A stretch of 64,000 nucleotides of DNA, taken from assembly GCA_030533445.1 (NCBI GenBank), contig CM060069.1, positions 25,778,837 through 25,842,836 on the forward strand. The letters run 5' to 3'. The notes beneath the pieces were generated by a model. That model did not search any database and was not told where the DNA came from. It saw only the letters and a list, made by a program, of their open reading frames with translations. Position numbers and translations under genes: made by a program. Position 1 is the stretch's first letter. Every line of letters starts with the position of its first letter. The DNA is from Cyprinodon diabolis. Taxonomy: Eukaryota > Chordata > Actinopteri > Cyprinodontiformes > Cyprinodontidae. Of this stretch, positions 24,701-36,700 are shown one piece after another.

Positions 24701-27700
24701 CTCTATGAGTCTTTACTTGCAGTGATCGCACCAGTCCATCATCTCCAATGTTGACGTCTGTAACCAAACCGAGGGGCCATTGACAGCGAGGTGTGGATTC
24801 ATGCAGGATCAGTACAAGATCTCCAATCTGATAGTTTCTGGAATGGTGGTTCCATTTCTGCCTTTGCTGGAGGTTGGGTAGGTACTCCTTAACCCACCAA
24901 ACCCAGAAAATGTCTGCCAAATACTGGACTTGGCGCCAGACTTGGAGGCAGAGGGCATTCTGGTCTCAACAGAAGCAAATCATTGGGAGTTAAAGGCTGA
25001 CTGTTTCTTGGGTCCTCTGACACCTTTGTTAGTGGTCTCCCATTCACAATGTTTTCAATGATGCAGAAAAGTGTTGTTAATCCTTCGTCATCCAAAATCT
25101 GTTGTCCTGCAAAGCTCATGAGAATGGAGCGGACAGAACGAATCTGCCTCTCCCATACGCCCCCCATATGTGAGGCTGCAGGAGGATTGAACTTCCATTG
25201 TGTTTCCCGCTGGAGTAGATGCTCTTCAATTCTTTGCTGGTTCCATTCATTTAGAGCCTTCTGCAATTCATGGCGGGCACCTATGAAGTTTGTCCCATTG
25301 TCTGAGCGTATCAATTGAGGTGTCCCACGACGAGCCATGAATCGTTGAAGAGCATTTATGAAGGACTCTGTGTCCAGGCTGTGTGCCACCTCCAAGTGAA
25401 TGGCCCTGATTGTTAGGCAGGTAATCAGACAGCCATATCTCTTCACCTCACTCCGTCCCCTTTTGACATTAATGGGCCCGAAATAATCAATCCCAACATG
25501 AGTGAAAGGGGGCTGACATGGAGTGACACGATCAACAGGTAAGTTTGCCATGTATTGAGTACTGATTGGAGCTCTTTGTCTTTTGCAAGGTACACACTGT
25601 GCTAGGACTTGCTTCACTGCTGCACGGCCCGAGATAATCCAAAATGATTGTCTAATCTCAGCCAGTTACCTTTCAACTCCAGAATGACCCGTGAGTTTGT
25701 GGAAATGCCATATGACAAGTTTGCTGACATGTTTTTTTTGAGGTAAAATTGCTGGGTGTTTTGCCGCTTCAAGTATTGGTGCGTTGGTGAGCCTGCCTCC
25801 AACGCGGAGTAACCCATCACCAAGTCGTACTGGATTTAACTTCCTGATGCCTTCTTCTTTCTTTGGGAATGTAAATTGGGTGCGCTGAACATAGTCGATG
25901 ATAGCAATTTCCCCCTGCTTCATTTCATTCAGTGTTATTGGTGAGCACAGTCTTAACTCAGTCTGCTTCCGCAGAATATTCTTCACTCGTAAGATCAATG
26001 CGATAGCTCGTTTGAGTTTGTACCAGGAAGAATACCTCTGGATGAAACAATCAATTGCTGACTGACTGGTGAGTTTGCAAGACATTGCATATGTCTGACT
26101 TGACTTCTTTACCTCTGCATCTGGAGGTAAACTTCCTAGCTCAGGCTGGCAAGGCCATAACTGTTCTTTCTGCCACAGGAAAGCAGCGCCTTTGAGCCAG
26201 CGCTTGCTGTTTATGAGTTCTTCAGCAGACAATCCTCTTGAAACATCATCTGCAGGGTTTAGTTCTGTGCAAACATGTTTCCATTGTGTCGCTTGTGATA
26301 CTTCACAGATCTGTGAAACCCTATTTGCAACAAAGGTTTGGTAACGTTTGTCTTCGTTTCTGATGTAGTGCAAGACAATAGTGCTGTCTGTCCAGAAGAC
26401 AGAATCCAGAAGGGGTAGCTCAAAGCTTTGACGGATCCTTTGATCAAGCTGTACTGCTACTACAGCAGCAGCCAGTTCTAGCCTTGGGATTGTGCTTGGT
26501 TTGACAGGAGCCCGCCTATTCCTAGAGAGGACGATATTACAGTTGATGTCATTGTTGCTCACAACTCTGAGGTAGCTAACAGCACCATAGCCCAACTCAG
26601 AAGCATCACTGAAGTGATGAAGTTGCATGGTAACTGGAGCTGCAGTAAAATCTTTATGTCTGAGACATCGAGTCACTTGTAGTCTACACAGTTTTGGCAG
26701 GTCATCTAACCACCGGCCCCATTGCTCCGCAATATCACTTGGGATGATTTCATCCCAACCTAGCTTCAAGCGACATAATGTCTGAAATAGTGCTTTTCCA
26801 CGTAAAATGAATGGGCCTACAAAACCCAGGGGGTCATAAATTGAACTAATTGTGCTTAGCAGGCCTCTTTTTGTGCTTGGCTTTTCCTTGACTTTGACGA
26901 TGAAGGTTATAATGTCCTTTTTTGTGTCCCAGAGCAGCCCTAGAGCTCTTTCCAATGATGGATCTCCATCCATGTCCAACGATGGTGCTTGATCAGCACG
27001 TTCCTCTGCTGGGATAGACTCCAGGACCTTGGCTGAATTGCTTGTCCATTTAGTCAAGCGAAAACCTCCTTGCTTAAGTAGGTCAACCAGCTGTGCTGCT
27101 AGATGGATGGCTTGTTCAGGTGAGTCTAGAGATTTTAAGCAGTCATCCACGTAGAAGTTGCGTTCCACAGTGGATATGGTATCTGCATCATACAAATGTG
27201 CGTGATCTGATGCACATCTCTTTAATGCAAAACTTGCTGCGCTTGGAGACCACACCCCGCCAAAGAGGTGGGACGTCATACGGTAAGTAACTACCTCATT
27301 GTTAGGATTGTGGCTTTTCCACCACAGGAACCGCAGCACATCTCTGTGTTCTGGAGTTACATGTATCTGATTGAACATGCCCTCAATGTCCGCCATTACA
27401 GCAACAGGCCCTTGTCGGAAGCGGATCAGCACATCAACTAATTTGTTTGTCAGATCTGGTCCTTGATGGATGGTGTCATTGAGAGATAATCCGTCGTACT
27501 TAGCTGCACAGTCAAAGACGACTCGCACCTTTCCAGGCTTGTGAGGATGAGTTACTGGGTGATGTGGGAGATACCAAACCTTCCCATCATTAGGTTCAAG
27601 CGACAATGCTGGGACCTCTTCTGCATACCCTTTATCAATGGTTGACTTCATAGCCTTCAGATACTTCTCTTTCAGGTCTGGGTCTTTCACTAATCTGCGT

Positions 27701-30700
27701 TCCAGTAACTGTAGTCTTCGCGTTGCTAAGTTGATATTGTTAGGCAGTGTCACTGTCTCTTTCTTAAAAGGTATATCTAACACATAGTGTGAGCCTTCTT
27801 TGGAAAGTGAGTTTTCCCACAGTTTGATCACCTTGTGGTCATTAATTGACAGATTGTGCTCTTGAGTGGGGTCATCAAGTTTCCAAAATGTTTCCACTTG
27901 TGTCTGTAGATTTTGATCTGACTTGAGGAAGAAGGCCTTAGACTTCCTACCTTCTTTGTAATCAATAGGTCCATTTATGGCCCAACCAAGTACTGTTCTG
28001 GTGGCATAAGGGTCATTATCACCACCCACGCGGTACTCTTCAGCTCTGAGAAGACGTGGAGCATCTTGCCCAGTTACAAGGTGCACATCATTTGACTTAA
28101 TGCTGAGAATAGGGATGTCCATAAGGTGATCCCATTTTGCTGCCTCGTCAGGCGTGGCGAGACAGCTAAGCCCTATGTTTAATTTCTTAAGTGTTCTCAC
28201 ACCATTGAGTGTGTAAATGTTGCCATCATATAGAGAATCAATCTCCAGATCCACACTTTGAGTACATATACCTTCTCGGCTTCCTCCGACTGTATCAAGG
28301 TCCAACCTTGCAGGTTTGCCTCTGACCTTGAGTTTCTTGGTTAGTTCTTCTGACACTAAGCTGATGTTAGCTCCAGGATCGAGTAGCGCATATGTGACAG
28401 ATCTAATGTTTGTAGCTTTTCCCCTCACAACCACAGGAACAATAGGTAAACAAACTTTACCATTTGCAGCTCCAGCAAACCCACATGTGACATTAGGTGA
28501 TGTAGCAGGTTGCGTTTGTTGGGTAGTTTTCTTGTCATCAGTGGAGTCCTGGTCTGCTGTTGTAATCTGTCTGTTAGTGAGGTTAGGATGCAGCCATTTG
28601 TTATGTTTCTGTCCACAGCCAGGCACATTGCACACCCAGTTGCTTGTGCAAATCTGGGCACTGTGCCCCATCATGAAACAGTTTTGACACAGGTTTTTTT
28701 CTTTAACAAATGAAAGGCGCTCAGGTACTGTTAGTGATCGGAAACTTGGGCACTGGTTTAGGAAATGGTGCTCTGAGCATTTCAGACATCTTAAATGAGA
28801 TGGCTGCTTTGTATGTGTAGACTTATTCTCCTGGACTGCAGCAGCCTTCACATTGGTATGGTAGTTTTGACGAGGTTTCTTTAAAGCTTTGGTAGGAGAT
28901 GTAAAGTTGTTTGACTTTTCTTGGTTCTTGTAGCTAATCAACCCACCAAAGACTGGATCAGATCTCTTTTCAGCCTCTGTTTCTACAAAGCTGACAACAT
29001 CATCGAGTTTCGGTAGACGTCCTTCCTTAGCAATGTCATAGTTTTTGTTTAACCACTTGGCCCTGAGATCTGATGGTAGCTTGCTAATTATTTCAACTAA
29101 TGTGCGGCAGCCACTGAGCTCATCCTCACATTTCATGGCAGCAAGTGTGTCCTTGCAGCCTCTCAGTTGGTCTGCAAAGCTTCTGAGCTGCATATTGTCT
29201 CTTATCTCTTTAAAGTTCAAAACCTTTTCAATCCAAGCTTGGGAAATAGAATGAGGATTTCCAAATCTAGATTTTAGTCGTTCAAGCGCTTCCTTGAAAC
29301 CCAAGCTGGGATTGGCGTTGTATAGACAGTGACTAATAGCATCTCGAGCCTTTCCTTCTGTGTATTGGTGCAGACGAGTTAGCTTTTCTTCTGCAGAAAC
29401 AGACATTTTATCCACCATTGCAGTGAAAAGCCTCATAAACTTCCAGTACTGGAGAGGGTCACCATCAAACTTTATCATATCTGTTGGTGGGAGCCTCAGA
29501 GAGTCTACTTGGGCTTGACATTGCTGCCTTGAAAACTCTAGTAGTTGTGAGATCGAATCATCTGCTAACTGCACCGGAGACGATTGTGTTATAGTAGGGA
29601 TTTTTGCAGATTTAGGTGTAGAATGGAGATCTACAGTTAGTGCTTGAATCTTTTGCTGATTATGTAGCATCTGTGCGTCTAGCTCTGCCTTGTGGCGCAT
29701 TCTCTGGAGTTCCAGCTCAAACTCCTCCTTTTTCAGCCTAAGCATCAGCTCAAAGTTTTCCTCCTCTTTCCTTTTAAGGGTTTGGATTCTTTCTAGTTCC
29801 GCTGAGGCAGAATTTTTATCCTCCATGTCAGTTTGAGGTTCACTGAATAAATTAATTTGAGTAGTGACATCCAACTCATCATTAACATATGGAGGATCAT
29901 CAGCTTCATCTTTCTCTTCTTGCAACCAAGCTAAGGCCTCATGACGCACATCATGTACACTCATCAGTATTAGCTTCTCATAGGCATCAGACTCTTCTCT
30001 GTCAATGTCATCAATGAGCTTAGTATGATAACATCTATGTGCCTCCTGAAGCTGTGATAGGGCTAGGTCAAGGCTCTGCAGTACTGACTTTAATTCTTCT
30101 GGCTTATTTTGTCTGATTTTTTCATTTGCAGCTGTTATCATCCTAGTTACAGCTGCTTTAGCTTGTCCTCTCTTCCTCTTTAGTATTGCAAGTTCTGTTT
30201 CTCCTGAAGAATCTTTGGTTTCAGACATGGTTGCCTCGTGTTTAACTTTATGTTACGAAGAACATAAATTACTCTCTTCTCACACTGGCTCCGGTGCGGT
30301 TACCGAGCCGACGGAGACCGCAACTCCCGCACACCCCCTCTCACACCGCCCTTTTGACTACGGTGCGGTGCGGCTCTGCGGCTCCGGCAACAGGTCCGGA
30401 GATTTAACAGAAGTTCACTTGAGTTCACATAACTTCACGCGATAACACGGCCCAAATAAGGATATTTGCGAGAGCTTGTTGCGGAGGGCTCCGGCACGCC
30501 GCAAGGATAGCTTTCTTGCTGAATTTTCTGCAGCGCCGGAGTGTCTCGGTAACCGCAGCCGGACAGCTCAGCAGCCGGTGAGAGAGGTTTACGTCTTTTT
30601 AATGACTTGGAATCACTGCGGCGCCGCACCCACCGCACCGCAATGGTAAGACCGGAGTCGGTGTGAGCCAGGGGTTAGTCTTTGTTCTTGTTGTTATTGT

Positions 30701-33700
30701 TATTTATTGCCAGGTGCATCACACGGCCATGCCGGTTAAACTGTAAAGTAAAACAAAATTGCAATACTTAGTATTATATGTAATTCAAATTAAAACAACC
30801 TAAATAAAACAAAACATAAACATAAGCTTTGAATAATATGCATAGATTTCACTCTTAAAAAACATCTCATCATAACAGACATCAACATTGAACATGCAGT
30901 AAATAGCATTAGCATATCGCTAATTAGGGGCTACCCGCTAGCATCTTTGTTAGCACTAAACTATTTTCGGCCAAAACCTAAATATAGAACAAAACATATC
31001 TCCCGTTTGCTTACAACATTTAACATAGACTTACCACGTTGGGCAATAATTAAGGTAAGGTCATCTGTAGGTTTTATGGTTGAATTTTGCTTTCTTGGTA
31101 AAGCTAACGACACCGGAGGCTACTCCCGGTTTGTCGTTCCTTCTACTAATCCCTTCCAAAGGTGACTATAGAGCCCCCTAGTGGAACGGGAGGAGTGAAT
31201 CCAACAACCATAATTGCATTATTTATGGACACCCAGATGTATATCTGTTCGTGCATGCACAGAATGGATCGTGCTTCCGGATAAGGTAGTGACAGCGGCT
31301 CATTACAAAGATGGCGCAGGCACCATGCAGTGAAGGAACCGGTCAGTTAACTGAGTTTCCTATGAATTCCACTATATAATCCCCACTGTATGTGGACAGA
31401 GTAAGCTTGTATGAACTATGAGAGCAGCACATTTTAAACAGGGCTTGCACGAGGAGAAATTGGCTTGTGCATGCTCTTGCACGTGCATTTTTTTTTTTGT
31501 AAGTAGAGAGGGCAGGTCTTTTAAAAAATCCTTCTCAATACCTTTAAGCCATTTGGAGCAAACATTTTTAAATCTTGGAAATTCAACCATTTATAATGCT
31601 GTTGTATCGGTACTTTTTAACAGAATAGCTTTTAAACATATTTTAAGGATTTTTTTTTTTTAACAGTGTAATCATTGCATCTCTCAAAATTATATTTCCC
31701 TTAGTTTTTATTGTGGATAATTTTATTATTACCTAAAAAAATAATTAAACTATAATAGTACACCACTGATATGAATCCATTCATTTATCACTGCTGTACT
31801 ATTTAAATTCCGTCCTTTGTTTTCTTTTTTTCTTTTTTATAGGATTTTGGAAGTGATGATGACAGGAAAAATAATCACAGGTAAGAACTATAAAACTTAC
31901 AGAGACCATGTTTTTTTATAATTGTTTAATATTCTTTTTTTTTAACACTGTATGATATGGAATCAATGAATTATTTGTGCCTATCCTGAATTATTTGTGA
32001 CATTAAATCAGGCTTAAGTTTTTCAAGTTTTAGGTCTGTTTGGATTTTTAATGTTATATATTTTACTCCAAAGATATACATTTTATTTTAACTTTTTTTA
32101 AAAGTCAATGGCCATAGATGCACCAAGTTTACAGTTCCTTTATGTATTTTGGGTGCATTATGTCTTTTTTTCTGTAACTTTGAGATATGTGAATACACAT
32201 CATTTGGGTTAAATGGAAGCACAACTCTAAAACACTGCTTCCAAATTTTCTATTTTTTTATCATGAAAGGTAAAAAAAAAAGATATCAGTAATATATCAG
32301 TAGATCTCCAAAGGTAACAAGTTAGACAAAATATGTGCTCGGTCCCCAATGAATCGTGGTCTGTATGTGTCCTCAATCTGCAAACATCCACTTAGTCTCA
32401 TTATTATTTCTTTCATTCTTACATTTATCAGCTCTGTGATATTACATAATTAATTGCATCCATTCTTATTAAACTTCTTTCCCCTTGCACAATGATTGTC
32501 AGGGTTCTGCCCTTTGTTTATTTTCAGTTTCTCTTTAATTTTGTGTCTTTGCTGTAGTTTTCTGGCAGTGTTGTGTTCTTTGTTACTCTCTGTTACCCAC
32601 TTTCTCCTTGGCTCCCTTCTAGTCACTTCTATCCACACCTGCTCCATATCAGCTGATTACCCCAGTGTTTTTTTTTTCCCCATATAGAAACTACCTGTGC
32701 AGTCCTTCAGTGCTGGTTTCTTGTTGCGTTGTGGATTCTTTGCTTTGCTCCCTGTGTGTCTTTCCCTGCTGTCTCCTGGTTTTTGGTTTCTTTATTTTGT
32801 TCCTGGGTTTTTGTCTCTGTTGCCTTTGGAACCTTAATTAAATCAGCAAAACTCATCACTGCCACCTCATCTCTGCATTTGGATCCACCACTAACTTCCA
32901 CCAAACCTGACAATGGTAGCCAAGGGTGTATATAAAACAAAGCCTATACTGTCTTTTTTTTTCTTACAAAATCATGCAGTCACTCCAGAAACCCATTTGT
33001 GCTTTGTCACGACAAGGATTTCAGCAACATTTGATTTGAATAAATAAAAAAAAAATCAATTTTAAGCTCAGTTAGAACTAAAAAATTTAAAAGAGAATGA
33101 TAACTTCAGTAAAATGATATATTGGGATTGAAGGGATACTAATTTTTTTTGGGAGTTAAACATTTCAGCTAAACCAAACTAGCTTCAAACTTGGATAATG
33201 GGGTTTCTTAAAGACTGAAGTTTGGACTTTGACTGGGCTATTGGAACAACTGAATTTATTGCAGGTGCTTGATTGTAGTCAGCTGCTGGTTTTAGTGTTA
33301 TGGTTTTGTTGTTTCTAAGGTTTTGTAGCAATAATGGCCTTTATTTATAAGTTGTTGGACCAAAGGAAGAGCACAGAAGAAAGCGGAGGACATGCAGTGA
33401 ATGGCCTGGGACTGGTGGAAAAAAGAGACGTTTATGATTATACCCAGTGTATGCACCATTAAGCTGATTGATATTTGATCTCCCAAATGAGGATTTACAC
33501 ATGTATAGAGATGACTTGATAATCAACTTATTTGACTGCACGGTTTCTAGATCCCTGGTCTACAAATTAAGCACATATCATCCATCCGCCATATCTAACT
33601 GTTAGTGAGCTGATAAACTTGGTTTGTTTTTCACATGCATGGTTCTGTAGATTATGACCAAACATCTCTGCTTTGGTCTCTTTATTTCTTGTACTTTTGT

Positions 33701-36700
33701 CTTTAATTTTAGCCACAATTAATACCACGGTCACCCCTACCCCTGTTGGTCCAGATATATTATTATTTTATTCAGTAAGGAAGTTTGTTTATTGATAAGT
33801 AATGATACACGCATCTCAAAAAATGAGGGTGAAAAGAGAAGCGGTTTTTTAAAAAAATGTTATAATGGCAATTCTATTTAAAAATGGCATGTTAAAATGA
33901 TTTCTTAATAATAAAAAAAAACACTTTATTGGCTTTAGAACAAAATGCCTATTTAATTGTGTGTTATTAACAAGTTTTTGCACGTTTCAGTGGTAGTTTG
34001 ACAATAACTTTAATGATGAGGCTAGAAAGTCCTCCTTTCCATCACCCTAATCTTTAGGGCCTTTCAACACATTCTGTATACAATTCAGATCTGTGCTCTA
34101 AATGTGCATCACCTCAAAACTTGGATATTATTTCCTGTCTGAAGGGAATGACCTTGAACATATATCTGGCAGGCATATGAATAAACTTGGGCTTAACTGT
34201 AAGTCACAAGTCGCGCAGAAATGTTCTGTTTAAATAGGGGAAACTTTCTTTGATTATCCTTTTGAATCAAGCCATACTTGTTCAATTTGTTACTAAATGT
34301 TCTGTTGAGAACTTTAACATTGTGATCAAGGCCCCCAGTAAGGAGTTACATAGTTTTCCTCAGCATTTTTCCATGTTGACATTATTTGTACCAGTTTGGA
34401 AACCTTGGATGCTTCACTTCCCTTGTTCTATTTTTTTTATTTTTTTATTATTACATAACAACTTCGTATTGTGGTGAGGTTTAAAAGAATACTTTGAACA
34501 ATGTTGAGAAGAGTTTTAGTTTTACTTTATCTTGATTAAGGCATATTTTGACAGACTTATAGCCCATATTGTCCTGCTCCCTGCCTTTTCCACACTTAAT
34601 ATTCCCCTCAGTAGTTTTTAGACAAAGCAGAGGAAAATGAATTCAGTGTGACAAGTTTTTAAAAACAGCTTCTCATACTCTGTTACATAACAAATGGTGC
34701 ATAAACTTTTGTCCCTGCTCAGAAACAAGACTTTTCTTTATCCAACCAACGTCACAGAAGTCAAGGCATTTGTCAGCAAAGCTTTGCCAAACACTAATGC
34801 CTTTGTTGGATTTGTGGGCTGGGGAAAAAAAGCCTTGTCATGTTTGGTGATTCGTCACTGGTGTGAAGCCTTGATTGCCGAATGTCAAACGTGAGACGTT
34901 CCCAGCGGCCTGCACACTTTCACTCTAAATGAGGGTATTGTTGCAGAGGGTTTCTCAGCTGATGGATGAATCACGTTCTGCATCAAACAGCCGGCAGCAT
35001 GGGCATGAAAGAAGCGCCGGGGCTAGAGGTGACGATTAAGAATATGGAAGATGACATGTATCAGGCTGCTATAGGAGATTGGATACAAAAGAGGAAATAG
35101 GGGGACTTCTTGGATGAGCCTTAGCTTTTCTTAGGTGACTGAAAATATTAAAACCAGCAGGATGCATCTAGTTTTAAAGTCTTCACATGTGGCTATTTTT
35201 AAAGAACTGCCTCACTTTGTAGAGAAAGCTTCTCTGACACGGAAGGAGATCTGTCGCATGTAAGTTCCCACAGCAACATTACATTGAGTGATTGGGCTCA
35301 TAGCAACACCTAAGGGTTCATTTACTATATTCATATTTTTTAAAGGCCTTCAGCTGTAGTACTGTTGGACCTATAAATTAATGGGGCATTAAAAGGCACC
35401 TAAACCTAGGAGGTGGGTCAGTATGTATAAGCAAACCATAGACAGCTTAATGGGGAACACATCTATAATGTTGCTGCTGTTTTCAAATATCCATTACTGT
35501 TAAATTGTCCATAGCTGTATATTGGTTATTTATTCTTCATGTATACAGCTTTTATATTGTCAAAACACTTTACAGTACAGTATTTTTATTGTTCATATTT
35601 TAACTATTCACTATTATTATATTCCTCTACATTTTTCTAAGGTCCAGATTTGTGTGACAATTGTTTCTATAATCTTTTTGCTGCTTTAAACACCAGAATT
35701 TCCCCATTGTAGGACAATAAGGGGATTTTATACTCTATTCTGTTCTATTTCGATCAGGTTCTTTAGCTGTTTGCTTGTTGCAAAAACAAAATCTGTGCCA
35801 TTTGCTTTGATTCAGTTGAACAAAAAATATTAAAGACCTTCAGAAACTACAGGAATCTGTTTGGGCTGCTTTATTTATTTTTCTTCTGTTTTTCCCTCAG
35901 CTGAAGAAAAAGATTAATAGTGGCAATATAAGATCAAATGTTTGTGTTTTTACTGTCAAACTGATTGAAACTAGTATACAGTATACAACAACAAGTTTTA
36001 TTTGCTTTTCTATATATAGTATATTATGTTGGCATACCGTATGGACCCCACTTTGCGGTGGTTTGAGAGAAATTCCCAACAGTAGTCACTAATGAGTTAA
36101 GCCTAAGAAGATTTTCTGTAAAATCTGTTTGTTTTTTGTATGTTTTTCTAAATTCCAATATTATCCACAAATGGGCTTCTGATAACATTTTAGAAGGCAT
36201 AAGACAATGTAATCCTGAGTACTCTGCTTTGTACTTTAATTGCAGTTTTTCCTTTATTTGTGTGGCATGTTTCTAATCGAATTCTTCTTCCAGTGGCTGT
36301 CATTTGTGTTCATTACATTTGCCGTGAAATGTTGAGGCCTTATGTGATGGTACTACATTTTTTTCCAGAGTTTGCCGGCATTAAATCACATAGTATTATA
36401 GTATTCACATATTATATTAGTAATAATAAAAGCAGAATAAGTTTTAAAAATTCACTTAACTGCAAAATAAATGCACACAGATTGGGGAAGAAGTGTATTG
36501 TGTATTGAAATATACAGATTTGTACCAACTTAAGTTCTTCAGATGTTTGTGTTTTCAGAGTTTACCCTGCAATGCACCGCAGTATCTATAATGGCTTTAG
36601 GGTCTAATTTTAGTTCAAATACATTATGTTATTCTTTTTGCAATTATATTTAAGCCGGTCAATCTTATTTAATGGATAAAATCAGTGGCAACTGCTGAGA

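Larger units (their letters stand above)
23862..31206 (-). mobile_element. Full-length BEL/Pao LTR retrotransposon inserted in ssh1 intron 1
   Basis: Two LTRs with TG...CA ends bound a 5.8-kb interior coding gag and pol on the minus strand. The insertion is flanked by a perfect 5-bp duplication ACCAT (23857-23861 and 31207-31211). The order of domains (gag with zinc knuckles, aspartic protease, reverse transcriptase, RNase H, integrase) and the Pao-type motifs place it in BEL/Pao. About nine base differences between the LTRs over 550 bp (about 1.6 percent by eye) indicate a fairly recent insertion. It lies antisense to ssh1, the usual orientation for surviving intronic LTR elements. Pol is broken, so the copy is not autonomous. 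Confidence 0.95.

Noticed and set aside
25049..29254. Plus-strand open frames of 65-123 codons across the BEL element
   Set aside because: They are antisense shadows of the gag-pol frame.
32450..32940. Short open frames on both strands near 32.5-32.9 kb
   Set aside because: They lie within the solo LTR-like repeat and have no start, splice or similarity support.
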